From Sharpea porci (GTDB taxonomy: Bacteria > Bacillota_I > Bacilli_A > Erysipelotrichales > Coprobacillaceae), in contig NZ_VUNM01000004.1 of the NCBI RefSeq assembly GCF_009695655.1, positions 1 to 64,000 of the forward strand: a DNA stretch of 64,000 nt, given 5' to 3'. Numbering within the stretch: position 1 is the stretch's first letter; every line of letters starts with the position of its first letter. The position numbers and the translations under genes were made by a program. Shown here one piece after another: positions 17,461-25,227 of this stretch. A model generated the notes under the pieces. That model saw nothing but the letters and a program-made list of their open reading frames with translations. It had not been told where the DNA came from and did not search any database.

Positions 17461-17489
17461 AAGGAAAAGTCAAGTGGCTTTTCCTTTTT
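17459..17489 (+). terminator. TetR gene terminator
   Basis: 11-bp stem AAAAGGAAAAG / CTTTTCCTTTT with an 8-nt loop, starting in the stop codon and ending in a T run. It may also serve the tRNA on the opposite strand. Confidence 0.8.
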
Positions 17490-17498
17490 AATTGCGAT

Positions 17499-17575
17499 TG
17501 GTGTGCCTAACAAGATTTGAACTTGCAATCTTCAGTTCCGGAGACTGATGCGTTATCCAGTTACGCTATAGGCAC
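17499..17575 (-). tRNA. tRNA-Arg (anticodon CCG)
   Basis: The minus strand folds into a complete cloverleaf: acceptor GTGCCTA / TAGGCAC, D stem GCGT / ACGC, anticodon stem TCAGT / ACTGA with loop CTCCGGA, T stem GCAAG / CTTGT with loop TTCAAAT, discriminator A and encoded CCA. Anticodon CCG reads CGG. Confidence 0.93.
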
Positions 17576-17705
17576 ATGCCATTATTATACCGAATTCAAC
17601 ATCAATCATAAACTATTTTTTCAATTTTCTAACCTTATACTAACAATGATTTCTTTTTATCATTGAAACGAATTCACATATAAATGTTTCTTCACAACAA
17701 ATTCT

Positions 17706-17829
17706 ATTACCAAAAAATAAATAATTTTTAAAAAATGGGAATAGAATAAGACATAACATGGAAGAAATGTTAAAATATGCATGTAGAGTTATTACCAAAA
17801 AATAAAAAATATTCAAAAAATGGGAATAG
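17706..17829. repeat. 39-bp direct repeat upstream of an ATPase gene
   Basis: Copy A at 17706-17744 and copy B at 17791-17829 are identical at 36 of 39 positions, both starting ATTACCAAAAAATAAA and ending ATGGGAATAG. Copy B ends at the ribosome binding site of the ATPase gene. They are 85 bp apart, start to start. Confidence 0.8.
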
Positions 17830-17840
17830 GAGATGATCAT

Positions 17841-19034
17841 ATGCATCTAATAGTGAGACAACAGTATTTGGACGAACTTGTTGAATTATATGGAACACCT
17901 GATATTAAAGTCATTACTGGTATTAGAAGAAGTGGCAAATCAGTATTATTACAAGAATTCATTTCATATCTAGAATCTTTGGATGACAAAATCAATATTG
18001 TCATGATCAATCTCCAAGAATTAGAATTCGATCACCTACTAGAGTATCATGCTTTACATAAATATATCCTAGATCAGTATAAAGAAGGTATGACTAATGT
18101 GCTATTGATTGATGAAGTCCAGTTATGTCAACAATTTGAACGTGCAATCAACAGTATTTACACTAAAAGAATCTACGATATCTACATCACAGGATCGAAT
18201 GCATTCTTGCTTAGTTCTGATCTTGCCACACTATTTACCGGCAGAACTATAGAAATCAAAGTCTTCCCATTCTCTTTTAAAGAATATCTTGCTTATTATG
18301 AGATTAATGAGAACTATGATGAAGCCTTCGATCAATATGTAAGAATTGGTGGTATGCCAGGTGCCTATGTCTACAAAAATGAAAGCCGACAATATGACTA
18401 TATCAAAGATGTCTATTCAACGATTTTAATAAGAGATCTTGTTGAGAAATACAAGATAAGAAACAAACAAGAATTTACCAATATATCAGAATTCATGATG
18501 GATAATATTGGTAACTTACTTTCACCAAATAATATCAGTAAGGCTTTAAAAAACAATCAAAGCGAAATTACAAGAAAAACAGTTTCAAAATATATTGGTT
18601 ATTTAGAAAATGCTTTTCTATTCTATGAGGCAAAAAGATATGATTTAAAAGGAAAAAAATATTTGGCTAATAATAGTAAGTATTATCTTTGTGACTCATC
18701 ATTCCGTTATGCTATAAATGGTACACGTAATATGGATTTTGGTAGAGTTTATGAAAACATTGTTTATTTAGAATTACTAAGAAGAGGATATGAGGTCTAT
18801 GTGGGTAAACTTTATAAAAAGGAAGTAGACTTTGTCGCCAAGAAACGTGATACTCAAATATATATTCAGGTAAGTGATAATATTGCTGACAATAAAACAT
18901 TTGAAAGAGAATATTCTCCTCTACTTGCTATAAAGGATGCCTACCCTAAAATGATCATCGCAAGAACTTATCATGAGAATTATGATTATCAAGGCATCCA
19001 GGTCATTGATATTCGTAGATGGTTACAGGAATAG
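17841..19034 (+). CDS. AAA ATPase with C-terminal DUF4143
   Basis: A 397-residue protein of the widespread AAA_14-DUF4143 family of unknown biological role. Walker A is TGIRRSGKSVLL (about residues 27-37), Walker B is VLLIDEVQ, a sensor-type ITGSNAFLLS follows, and the C-terminal third (from about residue 200) has the DUF4143 features, including a nuclease-like EVDFVAKKR block. The start at 17841 is 8 nt after AGGAG; an upstream ATG at 17820 lies inside a duplicated 39-bp sequence and has no site. It is a single-gene unit with its own terminator. Confidence 0.85.
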   Translation: MHLIVRQQYLDELVELYGTPDIKVITGIRRSGKSVLLQEFISYLESLDDKINIVMINLQELEFDHLLEYHALHKYILDQYKEGMTNVLLIDEVQLCQQFERAINSIYTKRIYDIYITGSNAFLLSSDLATLFTGRTIEIKVFPFSFKEYLAYYEINENYDEAFDQYVRIGGMPGAYVYKNESRQYDYIKDVYSTILIRDLVEKYKIRNKQEFTNISEFMMDNIGNLLSPNNISKALKNNQSEITRKTVSKYIGYLENAFLFYEAKRYDLKGKKYLANNSKYYLCDSSFRYAINGTRNMDFGRVYENIVYLELLRRGYEVYVGKLYKKEVDFVAKKRDTQIYIQVSDNIADNKTFEREYSPLLAIKDAYPKMIIARTYHENYDYQGIQVIDIRRWLQE

Positions 19035-19057
19035 AGTGATTTGAGGTTTAAGGTATA

Positions 19058-19094
19058 TGCTAGAAAAGCCCTAAAAGGCTTTTCTAGCATTTTT
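19058..19094 (+). terminator. Terminator of the DUF4143 ATPase gene
   Basis: 13-bp perfect stem TGCTAGAAAAGCC / GGCTTTTCTAGCA with a 6-nt loop and TTTTT tail on the plus strand. The brnQ stop codon on the other strand lies in the right arm. Confidence 0.85.
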
Positions 19095-20214
19095 CATTGT
19101 CTTTTTTCTTTCTTATAAAGCCTAATATCATTAATCCAATTGCCACTGGATAGAGCACATCAAGAATATAAACAGAGAAACTTAATATGTTGTATAAGCC
19201 TAAGATAGAAATAAAGAAACTTGATAATGTAAAGATAACTAACCATTGCTTATAGCTGATCTTGTCATAGAGGGCATAGAAGTATTCAGAAATACTTGAC
19301 AGTAAGCCACAACATACATTAAAGCAAGCAATAAAGAAGATTAGAGCGACAAAGACCTGCCCTACTTTGCCAAAACAAAGCATAACGATATAACTTAAAA
19401 TATCAGCACCAGTAATATTCTTCATGCCAGAAAGCATTTTTGGATTCACTTGCATACCCATATAGGCAAGAAGCATATAAAGTACTGCCAATAATATACC
19501 AGCAATAACTCCTGATTTTATTGTTTCTTTCGCTAATGCATTCTTGTTATGAATACCATAAGCTTCAATGTTAACTGCAATAATAAGACCAAAGTTCAAG
19601 CCAGCCAAACCATCCATTGTCTGATAACCAGCTGAAAAGCCAGTCATGAATGGATGTTTTAAATAGCTTGTTGTTATGGGATGATGCATGATAAAAGGCA
19701 TACGGATCAACACTGCTATAAATAATAGAATGATCATGGTAATCAGTATTGGTGTCATGATTTTCCCCAATAAGTCCTTCAGGCGCATTGGCCTCAATGC
19801 AACAAGAAAAGCAAGAGTAAAGAAAAGTGCTGAGTAAATAATACGCATAGCTAATAACCCATTACCACTCATATGCATAAAAGGCACAACCGCCATTTCA
19901 AAAGAAGTGCTAGCGGTTCTTGGAATAGCAATAATAGGGCCAATAATCAAACATACAAGTATTGTAAAGAGATAACCAAATTTAGGATGAATAAGGCTCC
20001 CTAGGTTAATAAGGTTACCATGCTTAGCAACAACGGCTACACCTAATATGGGCAAGATCACCGCAGTAACAATCAGCCCAAGCATTGCTAAAGGCGTATT
20101 GGTTCCTGCCTGCATTCCTAGCATTGGTGGAAAAATGAGATTTCCTGCCCCAAAGAACATCGAGAAAAGCATAAAGCCAATCACAATGCTTTGTTTTCGT
20201 GTTAATTTCTTCAA
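19084..20214 (-). CDS. brnQ: Branched-chain amino acid permease (BrnQ / LIVCS family)
   Basis: A 376-residue sodium-coupled branched-chain amino acid carrier. The N terminus shows the family pattern GFMLFSMFFGAGNLIFPPMLG followed by about ten more membrane segments, including GLAGLNFGLIIAVNIEAYG. It is rather shorter than the usual 430-450 residues, but I see no frameshift. The start is a TTG at 20214 preceded by GGGAG at about 6 nt. The upstream region lacks a T-box or other recognisable riboswitch. Transport of Leu/Ile/Val is family knowledge. Confidence 0.88.
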   Translation of the reverse strand: MKKLTRKQSIVIGFMLFSMFFGAGNLIFPPMLGMQAGTNTPLAMLGLIVTAVILPILGVAVVAKHGNLINLGSLIHPKFGYLFTILVCLIIGPIIAIPRTASTSFEMAVVPFMHMSGNGLLAMRIIYSALFFTLAFLVALRPMRLKDLLGKIMTPILITMIILLFIAVLIRMPFIMHHPITTSYLKHPFMTGFSAGYQTMDGLAGLNFGLIIAVNIEAYGIHNKNALAKETIKSGVIAGILLAVLYMLLAYMGMQVNPKMLSGMKNITGADILSYIVMLCFGKVGQVFVALIFFIACFNVCCGLLSSISEYFYALYDKISYKQWLVIFTLSSFFISILGLYNILSFSVYILDVLYPVAIGLMILGFIRKKKDNEKC

Positions 20215-20363
20215 AGATATTCTCCCTTCAAAAGCTTTCTACTTCTACAAGAATCTAGGTTTCATATTACACTATTTTTTCTAGGTGTACAGTATGATAT
20301 GCAACACGTCAAACCATTTTAAAAATAAGCACGATTATGACAAACAGCCACAAAAATAATCCT

Positions 20364-20387
20364 TTCTAGAATATTAATATTCTAGAA
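20364..20387. repeat. 24-bp perfect palindrome between brnQ and the VanZ gene
   Basis: Left arm TTCTAGAATATT and right arm AATATTCTAGAA are exact reverse complements with no spacer. It lies in the divergent region between two promoters and has no T-tract, so an operator is more likely than a terminator. Confidence 0.6.
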
Positions 20388-20462
20388 GAATGAATTCATT
20401 AAAATCACAATCACAATTCAATATTTTTTGTTAGAATTACATTGTAGAAAGCAGGTTTTATT

Positions 20463-20968
20463 ATGAGTGTTGTGATAAATATTCTAGATATTGTGGTATT
20501 GGTTTTCATATATTGTTTTGTATTCTTGAAGAGATGGAAGAAAAGAGGCTTGCATGTCTTTATTCTTAATACGATGATGTATATTTATATATGTGGTGTT
20601 TTGTATTTTACTTTGATGCCTATAATCTATAGTATTCTCCATATATTTGATCATAGCGATGGGTATGGTACCATTAACCTTATTCCTTTGTGGATTTAAT
20701 AAATAAACGTGGTAATTATATGCGTCAGATTATCCTCAATATTATTATGACTATTCCATTTGGATTCTTATTACCTCTTGTAGCCAAGAAGATGAATCTT
20801 ATCAAAGTAGTCTTAATAACTATGACATTTTCCCTAAGCATTGAATTCTTCCAGTTCTTCTCAATTACCTATCGGGCAACAGATATTACTGATGTCATCA
20901 CAAATACATTAGGTGGGCTTATTGGCTATTGTCTTTATAAACTATTCCACAGTCTCTTTGAATACTAA
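20463..20968 (+). pseudogene. VanZ-family membrane protein, interrupted by a frameshift
   Basis: Two overlapping frames together give one VanZ-like protein of about 167 residues. The first (20463-20699) has two membrane helices and the family motif GTINLIPLW, then stops at TAA. The second (from about 20690) continues with DLINKRGNYMRQIILNIIMTIP, IEFFQFF and the DVITNTLGGLIGY signature. One extra base in the GG run at 20691-20695 would join them exactly (LW-DLINK). VanZ-like proteins affect glycopeptide tolerance in some species. No classical slippery heptamer is present, so this is probably a disabled gene or a sequencing error. Confidence 0.75.
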
Positions 20969-20981
20969 AAGAAATACATTT

Positions 20982-21004
20982 AGATTGCTTAGGCAATCTT
21001 TTTT
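20982..21004 (+). terminator. VanZ gene terminator
   Basis: 7-bp stem AGATTGC / GCAATCT, loop TTAG, followed by TTTTTT. Confidence 0.8.
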
Positions 21005-21031
21005 GTTGAAAAGAAGAACATCTTGTCCTTC

Positions 21032-21325
21032 TTACCTGCCTAAGTGAATAATATGCATATGGAATTCTTCAGCAATCATATGTTCAATGCGGCAGCCACG
21101 AGATTCCTCCCAGCCTGGTGCAAAGATAACAGCGTCAGCATCGGATAAAACAAGAATACTTTCTGATAATTGTTTAAGTCCAAATGTCTGTTCTTTTTGA
21201 ATGATCGAATCTAATATTTCAATATCCTTCATATAGGCATGAAGTTCCTTAATAATGTCATTTCTCACTTTAACTATTTCTTCATCACTCTTATAAGCAT
21301 ATGGCTGTGAAATATAAATCTTCAT
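21032..21325 (-). CDS. DUF4406-like (nucleoside deoxyribosyltransferase fold) small protein
   Basis: A 97-residue protein beginning MKIYISQPYAYKSDEE and containing VLSDADAVIFAPGWEESRGCRIEHMIAEE. This pattern is that of DUF4406 / nucleoside 2-deoxyribosyltransferase-like proteins, where the Ser/Glu after the GW motif corresponds to the active-site region. The start at 21325 has GGGGGTGG upstream; the 48-residue upstream extension lacks such a site and is rejected. Enzymatic activity is not established for the short members. No operon partners. Confidence 0.65.
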   Translation of the reverse strand: MKIYISQPYAYKSDEEIVKVRNDIIKELHAYMKDIEILDSIIQKEQTFGLKQLSESILVLSDADAVIFAPGWEESRGCRIEHMIAEEFHMHIIHLGR

Positions 21326-21534
21326 GGAAACCACCCCCTCATACTTTCTTAAGAAAAGTATACGCCAATTGATGACATTCCTCAATTCTCTTTCCTCACT
21401 GGCTATAAAATAGATAATAAGCAGGTGCTGAATATTATCAAACAGAATAGAAAAGAACGTAGTCTTCATTGATAATATATTTCATTGCCTTCAAGACTAC
21501 GAAAATAAAATAAAGAGAAAGCTTAACTTGATTA

Positions 21535-21573
21535 TTTGTATACTTTAAAGTATACTACTTACAAGTATACAAA
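21535..21573. promoter_or_regulatory. Triple GTATAC palindromic array before an ATPase gene
   Basis: GTATAC occurs at 21538, 21550 and 21565. The first two form the perfect 18-bp palindrome GTATACTTTAAAGTATAC; the first and third form the inverted pair TTTGTATACTT / AAGTATACAAA. It ends 9 bp before the ribosome binding site, so a bound protein would block expression. Confidence 0.5.
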
Positions 21574-21593
21574 TTGTGAATGAGGTGATGATT

Positions 21594-22982
21594 TTGATTG
21601 GTAGAAAAGAAGAATTAGAACATTTATACGAATTATATACAAGCTCTTCTTTTGAATTCTTAGTGATGTATGGGCGAAGAAGAGTGGGAAAAACAACAAT
21701 ACTCCAAGAATTTACTAAGAATACCAATAGCATTTTCTTTCCTGCACGAGAAAAGAATGACTCATTAAATCTAGAAGATTTCTCAAAAGCCATTCAATAT
21801 CATTTTGATCATACTTTTATTGCTTCATTTCAAAGCTGGGAAGATGCATTTCATTATATTGGAACAAAAGTAACAGAAAGGACAGTCATTATTATTGATG
21901 AATTCCCTTATATAATAAATGAAAATCCTTCCGTAAAATCTATATTACAACATACCATTGATCATAGTTGGAAGAATAAAAATCTTTTTCTTATTCTTTG
22001 TGGGTCATCAGTGAGCATTATGGAAAGTGATGTCATGGGAAGAAAGAGTCCCTTGCATGATCGACAAACATCTTCACTTGAAATTAAACCTTTCGATTAT
22101 TACGAAAGCAGTCTCTTTTTCCCAAACTATTCCAACATAGATAAGTTATTAGCTTATGGGATATTAGGAGGTATTCCAAGATACTTAGAAGCTTTTGACC
22201 CAAATATCTCAATAGAACAAAATATAGCTTCTAAAATCATTAGAAATGGTGCATATCTTCACGAGGAGCCAGACAATTTGTTGAAAGCTGAATTAAGAGA
22301 AACAAATGTATATAGCAGTATTTTATCAGCCATTGCGAACGGGCGAAATAAGATAACTGATATAGCTAATTATATTCACGAGGACCGTTCCAAAGTATCC
22401 AAGTATTTGCTAACGCTACAAACATTACGATTAATTGAAAAAAGAGTTCCATGCGGTGAGTTAGAAACAAGTCGAAAATCTATCTATGTTATCAAAGATA
22501 ATTTCTTTAAGTTTTGGTTCCGCTATGAATTCACAAACAACACCTATTACGCCATGTTGGGCGCTAAGCAAGCTGCTCATGAAATCATGGATGATATCAG
22601 CAATCTCATGGGTGATGCCTTTGAAGATATATGTAAAGAATATATGATTCGTCTTGCGAAAAAGAGAAAACTTCCCTTCATTCCTTATCACTTAGGTAAA
22701 TGGTGGGGCACAAACCCAGCTATTAAAGCGCAGGATGATGTTGATTTATTAGCAATAGATAAAACGGGTAAAAAAGCAATATTTGTAGAATGTAAATTCA
22801 CTTCCAAGCCTATGCCCTATAATGAATATGAAGATCTTGTCATAGCCACGCGGGCCTTTAAGAATATAGAAAATAAGCAACTCTGGTTTATCAGTAAATC
22901 TGGTTATTCAGACTCAGTCATTTCCCAAGCTAAAAAAGATGACACAGTTCTCTTAACAGTTGATGACCTATTCTTAGTTTAA
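21594..22982 (+). CDS. AAA ATPase of the archaeal-ATPase / DUF234 type
   Basis: A 462-residue ATPase. IGRKEELEHLYEL opens the protein, Walker A is GRRRVGKTTIL, Walker B VIIIDEFPYI, and sensor LILCGSSVSIM; a central winged-helix section (ITDIANYIHEDRSKVSKYL) and a C-terminal DUF234 nuclease-like region with DDVDLLAIDKTGKKAIFVECKF complete it. This family is common in Archaea and anaerobic Bacteria; its function is unknown. A TTG at 21594 lies 8 nt after GAGG and gives the usual family N terminus; in-frame ATG (21588) and GTG (21576) sit too close to or before that site. Confidence 0.82.
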   Translation: MIGRKEELEHLYELYTSSSFEFLVMYGRRRVGKTTILQEFTKNTNSIFFPAREKNDSLNLEDFSKAIQYHFDHTFIASFQSWEDAFHYIGTKVTERTVIIIDEFPYIINENPSVKSILQHTIDHSWKNKNLFLILCGSSVSIMESDVMGRKSPLHDRQTSSLEIKPFDYYESSLFFPNYSNIDKLLAYGILGGIPRYLEAFDPNISIEQNIASKIIRNGAYLHEEPDNLLKAELRETNVYSSILSAIANGRNKITDIANYIHEDRSKVSKYLLTLQTLRLIEKRVPCGELETSRKSIYVIKDNFFKFWFRYEFTNNTYYAMLGAKQAAHEIMDDISNLMGDAFEDICKEYMIRLAKKRKLPFIPYHLGKWWGTNPAIKAQDDVDLLAIDKTGKKAIFVECKFTSKPMPYNEYEDLVIATRAFKNIENKQLWFISKSGYSDSVISQAKKDDTVLLTVDDLFLV

Positions 22983-23065
22983 GCACTAGCTGCTTACAAT
23001 TATATTTTTAACTTTACATTCCCACATATTAATTCTTTAATATACAAATGAAAGTAGTGGTTTGT

Positions 23066-23341
23066 ATGCTTAGTATGATACAAATAAATATTAATGATGA
23101 ACTCAAAACAAAATCTGATCAGTTTTTCAAAAATTTTTGAACTGATAAGTATTCCATACGTTAGCTGACGCAAAATATGGCTTTTATTTCGAAGTTACAA
23201 GAATACCAGTGAATTCATATACTTTATCTGACAGAAGAAGAGATTTTAGAGAAATTAAACAAATCTAGAGAATCAGCATCAAAAGGAAATTATGAGTCAG
23301 CTAAAGAGACCATATCAAGCCTAAAAAAGCATGAGTTATAG
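23066..23341 (+). pseudogene. Decayed RelB/DinJ-family antitoxin
   Basis: The N-terminal part reads MIQINIDDELK-like (IQININDELKTKSDQFFKN) and then hits a stop. A middle part in another frame reads GFYFEVTRIP, and the final part reads LTEEEILEKLNKSRESASKGNY to a normal stop at 23339-23341. These three pieces appear in the order expected for DinJ antitoxins. Several stops and at least two frame changes make it non-functional. An intact antitoxin of the same family lies 360 bp downstream. Confidence 0.7.
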
Positions 23342-23386
23342 AAAAATACTCATACAGTAATAAAAGAGATGCATACATTACATATC

Positions 23387-23430
23387 AGGATTCCTCAATG
23401 AGTCATACAACTCATATTGGAATCCTTTTT
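23387..23430 (+). terminator. Terminator after the decayed antitoxin
   Basis: Outer stem AGGATTCC / GGAATCCT with an inner ATGAGT / ACTCAT pairing, followed by TTTTT. Confidence 0.7.
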
Positions 23431-23648
23431 GCCTATATAAATATGATCATATTGACGTGAACTTGCTTTTTCATGCAAAATTAATAATTCAAGAAACATG
23501 GTTCTTACTAAATCATATACAAACATTAAAACTATATTCGCACAAAAATCGATAATCAATCATAATGATGAGTATAATCTTTCTAATAGCTTTCCAAATC
23601 ATTTTTATGAAATTAGCACTATTTGTAGCTACAAAGTTACTACAATTA

Positions 23649-23677
23649 TTGAAATCATTTATTTAAAAAGATATAAT
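23649..23677 (+). promoter_or_regulatory. Promoter of the RelB/RelE-type pair
   Basis: -35 TTGAAA (23649-23654), -10 TATAAT (23672-23677), 17-bp spacer, 23 nt before the antitoxin start. Confidence 0.75.
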
Positions 23678-23700
23678 AGTCAACGAAAGGAAGTGTTATA

Positions 23701-23997
23701 ATGAACAATATCGTAAATGCTCCAAAAGATGATGTATTCAGAATTCGTGTCAATTCAGAAATTAAAAGTGAATTAGAGAATATCTATGCAAAGAACGGTT
23801 TAACACTTACTGATGCTATTAATGTATTCTTTCAACAATCTTTAAATACAGGTGGCTTTCCATTTCCAGTAACTGAAGATAATGCTGAAAAACTGAAAGC
23901 TAAAGCTTTAAATCAATTAGTGAAAGAATTAGAAAAAGGCAGTTCTTGCGATGAAAGATATACTGAGAAAGAAGCCTTAAAACTGTTAGGATTATAA
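23701..23997 (+). CDS. RelB/DinJ-family antitoxin
   Basis: A 98-residue antitoxin with an N-terminal ribbon-helix-helix (FRIRVNSEIKSELENIYAKNGLTLTDAINVFFQQSLNTGGFPF, roughly residues 13-55) and a charged C-terminal tail that would wrap the toxin. AAGGAAGTG precedes the ATG. The toxin gene starts 1 nt after its stop, so the two are coupled. Members of this family repress their own operon; a clean promoter with little room for a separate operator lies upstream. Confidence 0.9.
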   Translation: MNNIVNAPKDDVFRIRVNSEIKSELENIYAKNGLTLTDAINVFFQQSLNTGGFPFPVTEDNAEKLKAKALNQLVKELEKGSSCDERYTEKEALKLLGL

Positions 23998-23998
23998 A

Positions 23999-24301
23999 AT
24001 GGAAATCATTTATAATAGAGCAGCCATAGACGATCTTGTCGCATTAGATTCCTATATTTCCTATCAGTATCATGATATTAATATTGGAAAAAGACTACTT
24101 AAAAAAATAACAGCAACCATTTCTTTATTAGAAAAGAATCCAAATCTAGGTCCAAAAATATCAGACCGCTTTAAAATTCAGTCTTCATTTCACTACCTCA
24201 TCGTTGCAAAACAAATTGTCTTCTATGATATCAAAGACAATACAATCGAAATAATTCGTATATTAGACTCTAGGCAAGATTATATTTCAATACTATTTTA
24301 A
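23999..24301 (+). CDS. RelE/ParE-superfamily toxin
   Basis: A 100-residue toxin with the compact RelE/ParE fold: an N-terminal strand EIIYNRAAIDDLVALDSYI, two helices, then YLIVAKQIVFYDIKDNTIEIIRILDSRQDY, the C-terminal strand pattern typical of the family. Whether it cleaves ribosome-bound mRNA (RelE) or poisons gyrase (ParE) cannot be settled; the IVFYDIKDNTIEIIRILDSRQD ending is common to the ParE/RelE_StbE group. Frame intact, coupled to the antitoxin. Confidence 0.87.
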   Translation: MEIIYNRAAIDDLVALDSYISYQYHDINIGKRLLKKITATISLLEKNPNLGPKISDRFKIQSSFHYLIVAKQIVFYDIKDNTIEIIRILDSRQDYISILF

Positions 24302-24310
24302 TTTTCTAAT

Positions 24311-24333
24311 AAAAAAAGCGGTTAATCCGCTTT
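24311..24333 (-). terminator. Terminator of tRNA-Arg(CCU)
   Basis: 7-bp stem AAAGCGG / CCGCTTT with a 5-nt loop; on the minus strand it is followed by a T run. The plus strand has no T-tract. Confidence 0.65.
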
Positions 24334-24343
24334 AAAATAAAGA

Positions 24344-24420
24344 TGGCAGTTCGGATGGGAGTCGAACCCACGACCTTCCGCTTAGGAGGCAGACGCTCTA
24401 TCCAACTGAGCTACCGAACT
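24344..24420 (-). tRNA. tRNA-Arg (anticodon CCU)
   Basis: Minus-strand cloverleaf: acceptor AGTTCGG / CCGAACT, D stem GCTC / GAGC, anticodon stem TCTGC / GCGGA with loop CTCCTAA, T stem GTGGG / CCCAT with loop TTCGACT, discriminator G, encoded CCA. Anticodon CCU reads AGG. Confidence 0.95.
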
Positions 24421-24433
24421 AAATAGAATTAAC

Positions 24434-24468
24434 CAAAAAACAATGGCAGTTGTGAACCAACTGCCATT
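24434..24468 (-). terminator. PAP2 gene terminator
   Basis: 11-bp stem AATGGCAGTTG / CAACTGCCATT, followed on the minus strand by GTTTTTTGG. Confidence 0.8.
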
Positions 24469-24471
24469 TTA

Positions 24472-25152
24472 CTAAGAATTCTTAATACTTTCAAGTACTG
24501 TTTTCTTTTCTTTCTTCGCTTCTAGATATGCATCAAAACGTACATAGACAATATAATAGAGAGCAATCGCAATCACAGCTGCACCAAGTGCATCAAGAAC
24601 TGAGTGTTGTTTTATAAACATTGTTGATAAAGTAATCATGATGGCTGAAGCAATCGCAAAGATCTTGATCTTTGTATTGCCTTTAAAGCGTTTAGACTTT
24701 ATTAAGGCAATGGCACAGCCAATAGAGTTATAGACATGAATACTTGGGAAGACGTTTGTTGGCTTATCAGCTGTATAAACGATATTGAGGAAGAATTTCT
24801 CAATAGGTGTTCCTGTGATCACAGCTGGGCGATAGGCAAAGGTTGATGGGAAGATAGTAAAGATGATCAGACATATTGTCATGCCTCCAAACATCATCGC
24901 ACAAGCCTTATACCATTCATCCCTGTCATAAAGAAAGACAAAGAGGAATGTGCCAAAGACAAAGAGAAACCAATACATATAGAAATCCACAAACCAAGGG
25001 ACAAAAGGAATAATATGATCAAGATGTACGGATACATCATGAAAACCTGTCATGTCTCTTTGTTGGATACCGAAATACCATGGTAAATAGCCAATAAAAT
25101 AGATAATCGCAACCCAGATATATTTATGAGAGTTATAGAATTTTTTTATCAT
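24472..25152 (-). CDS. PAP2-superfamily membrane phosphatase
   Basis: A 226-residue protein with about six membrane helices. The C-terminal half contains the PAP2 motifs NVFPSIHVYNS (catalytic-domain His) and TLSTMFIKQHSVLDALGA (second His and Asp). The first PAP2 motif (KxxxxxxRP) is represented by the TYRPAVITGT-like loop. It resembles the inositol-phosphorylceramide-synthase-like branch of PAP2 proteins, acting on a lipid phosphate or pyrophosphate. AGGTG lies 6 nt before the ATG at 25152; earlier in-frame starts overlap that site. Exact lipid substrate unknown. Confidence 0.8.
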   Translation of the reverse strand: MIKKFYNSHKYIWVAIIYFIGYLPWYFGIQQRDMTGFHDVSVHLDHIIPFVPWFVDFYMYWFLFVFGTFLFVFLYDRDEWYKACAMMFGGMTICLIIFTIFPSTFAYRPAVITGTPIEKFFLNIVYTADKPTNVFPSIHVYNSIGCAIALIKSKRFKGNTKIKIFAIASAIMITLSTMFIKQHSVLDALGAAVIAIALYYIVYVRFDAYLEAKKEKKTVLESIKNS

Positions 25153-25227
25153 ATTCATCACCTAGGTGCCATTCTATCAAATTCATATTCTTTTCTCAAC
25201 CGCAAATAATCTACTTGATATCGTTGT

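Larger units (their letters stand above)
23342..23700. other. Intergenic stretch before the intact toxin-antitoxin pair
   Basis: It holds a terminator hairpin at 23387-23430 and the antitoxin promoter at 23649-23677. A 67-codon open frame at 23498-23701 has no recognisable protein features or ribosome binding site and is not called. Confidence 0.6.

Noticed and set aside
20215-20462. T-box leader before brnQ
   Set aside because: No T-box sequence, no specifier stem and no terminator in the leader.
23498-23701. 67-codon frame before the antitoxin gene
   Set aside because: No ribosome binding site, no recognisable protein pattern; it overlaps the antitoxin promoter.
24434-24468. Possible att duplication of the tRNA-Arg(CCU) 3' end (shared ATGGCAGTT)
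   Set aside because: The match is only 9 bp and is part of a symmetric terminator, so it does not support an integration site.
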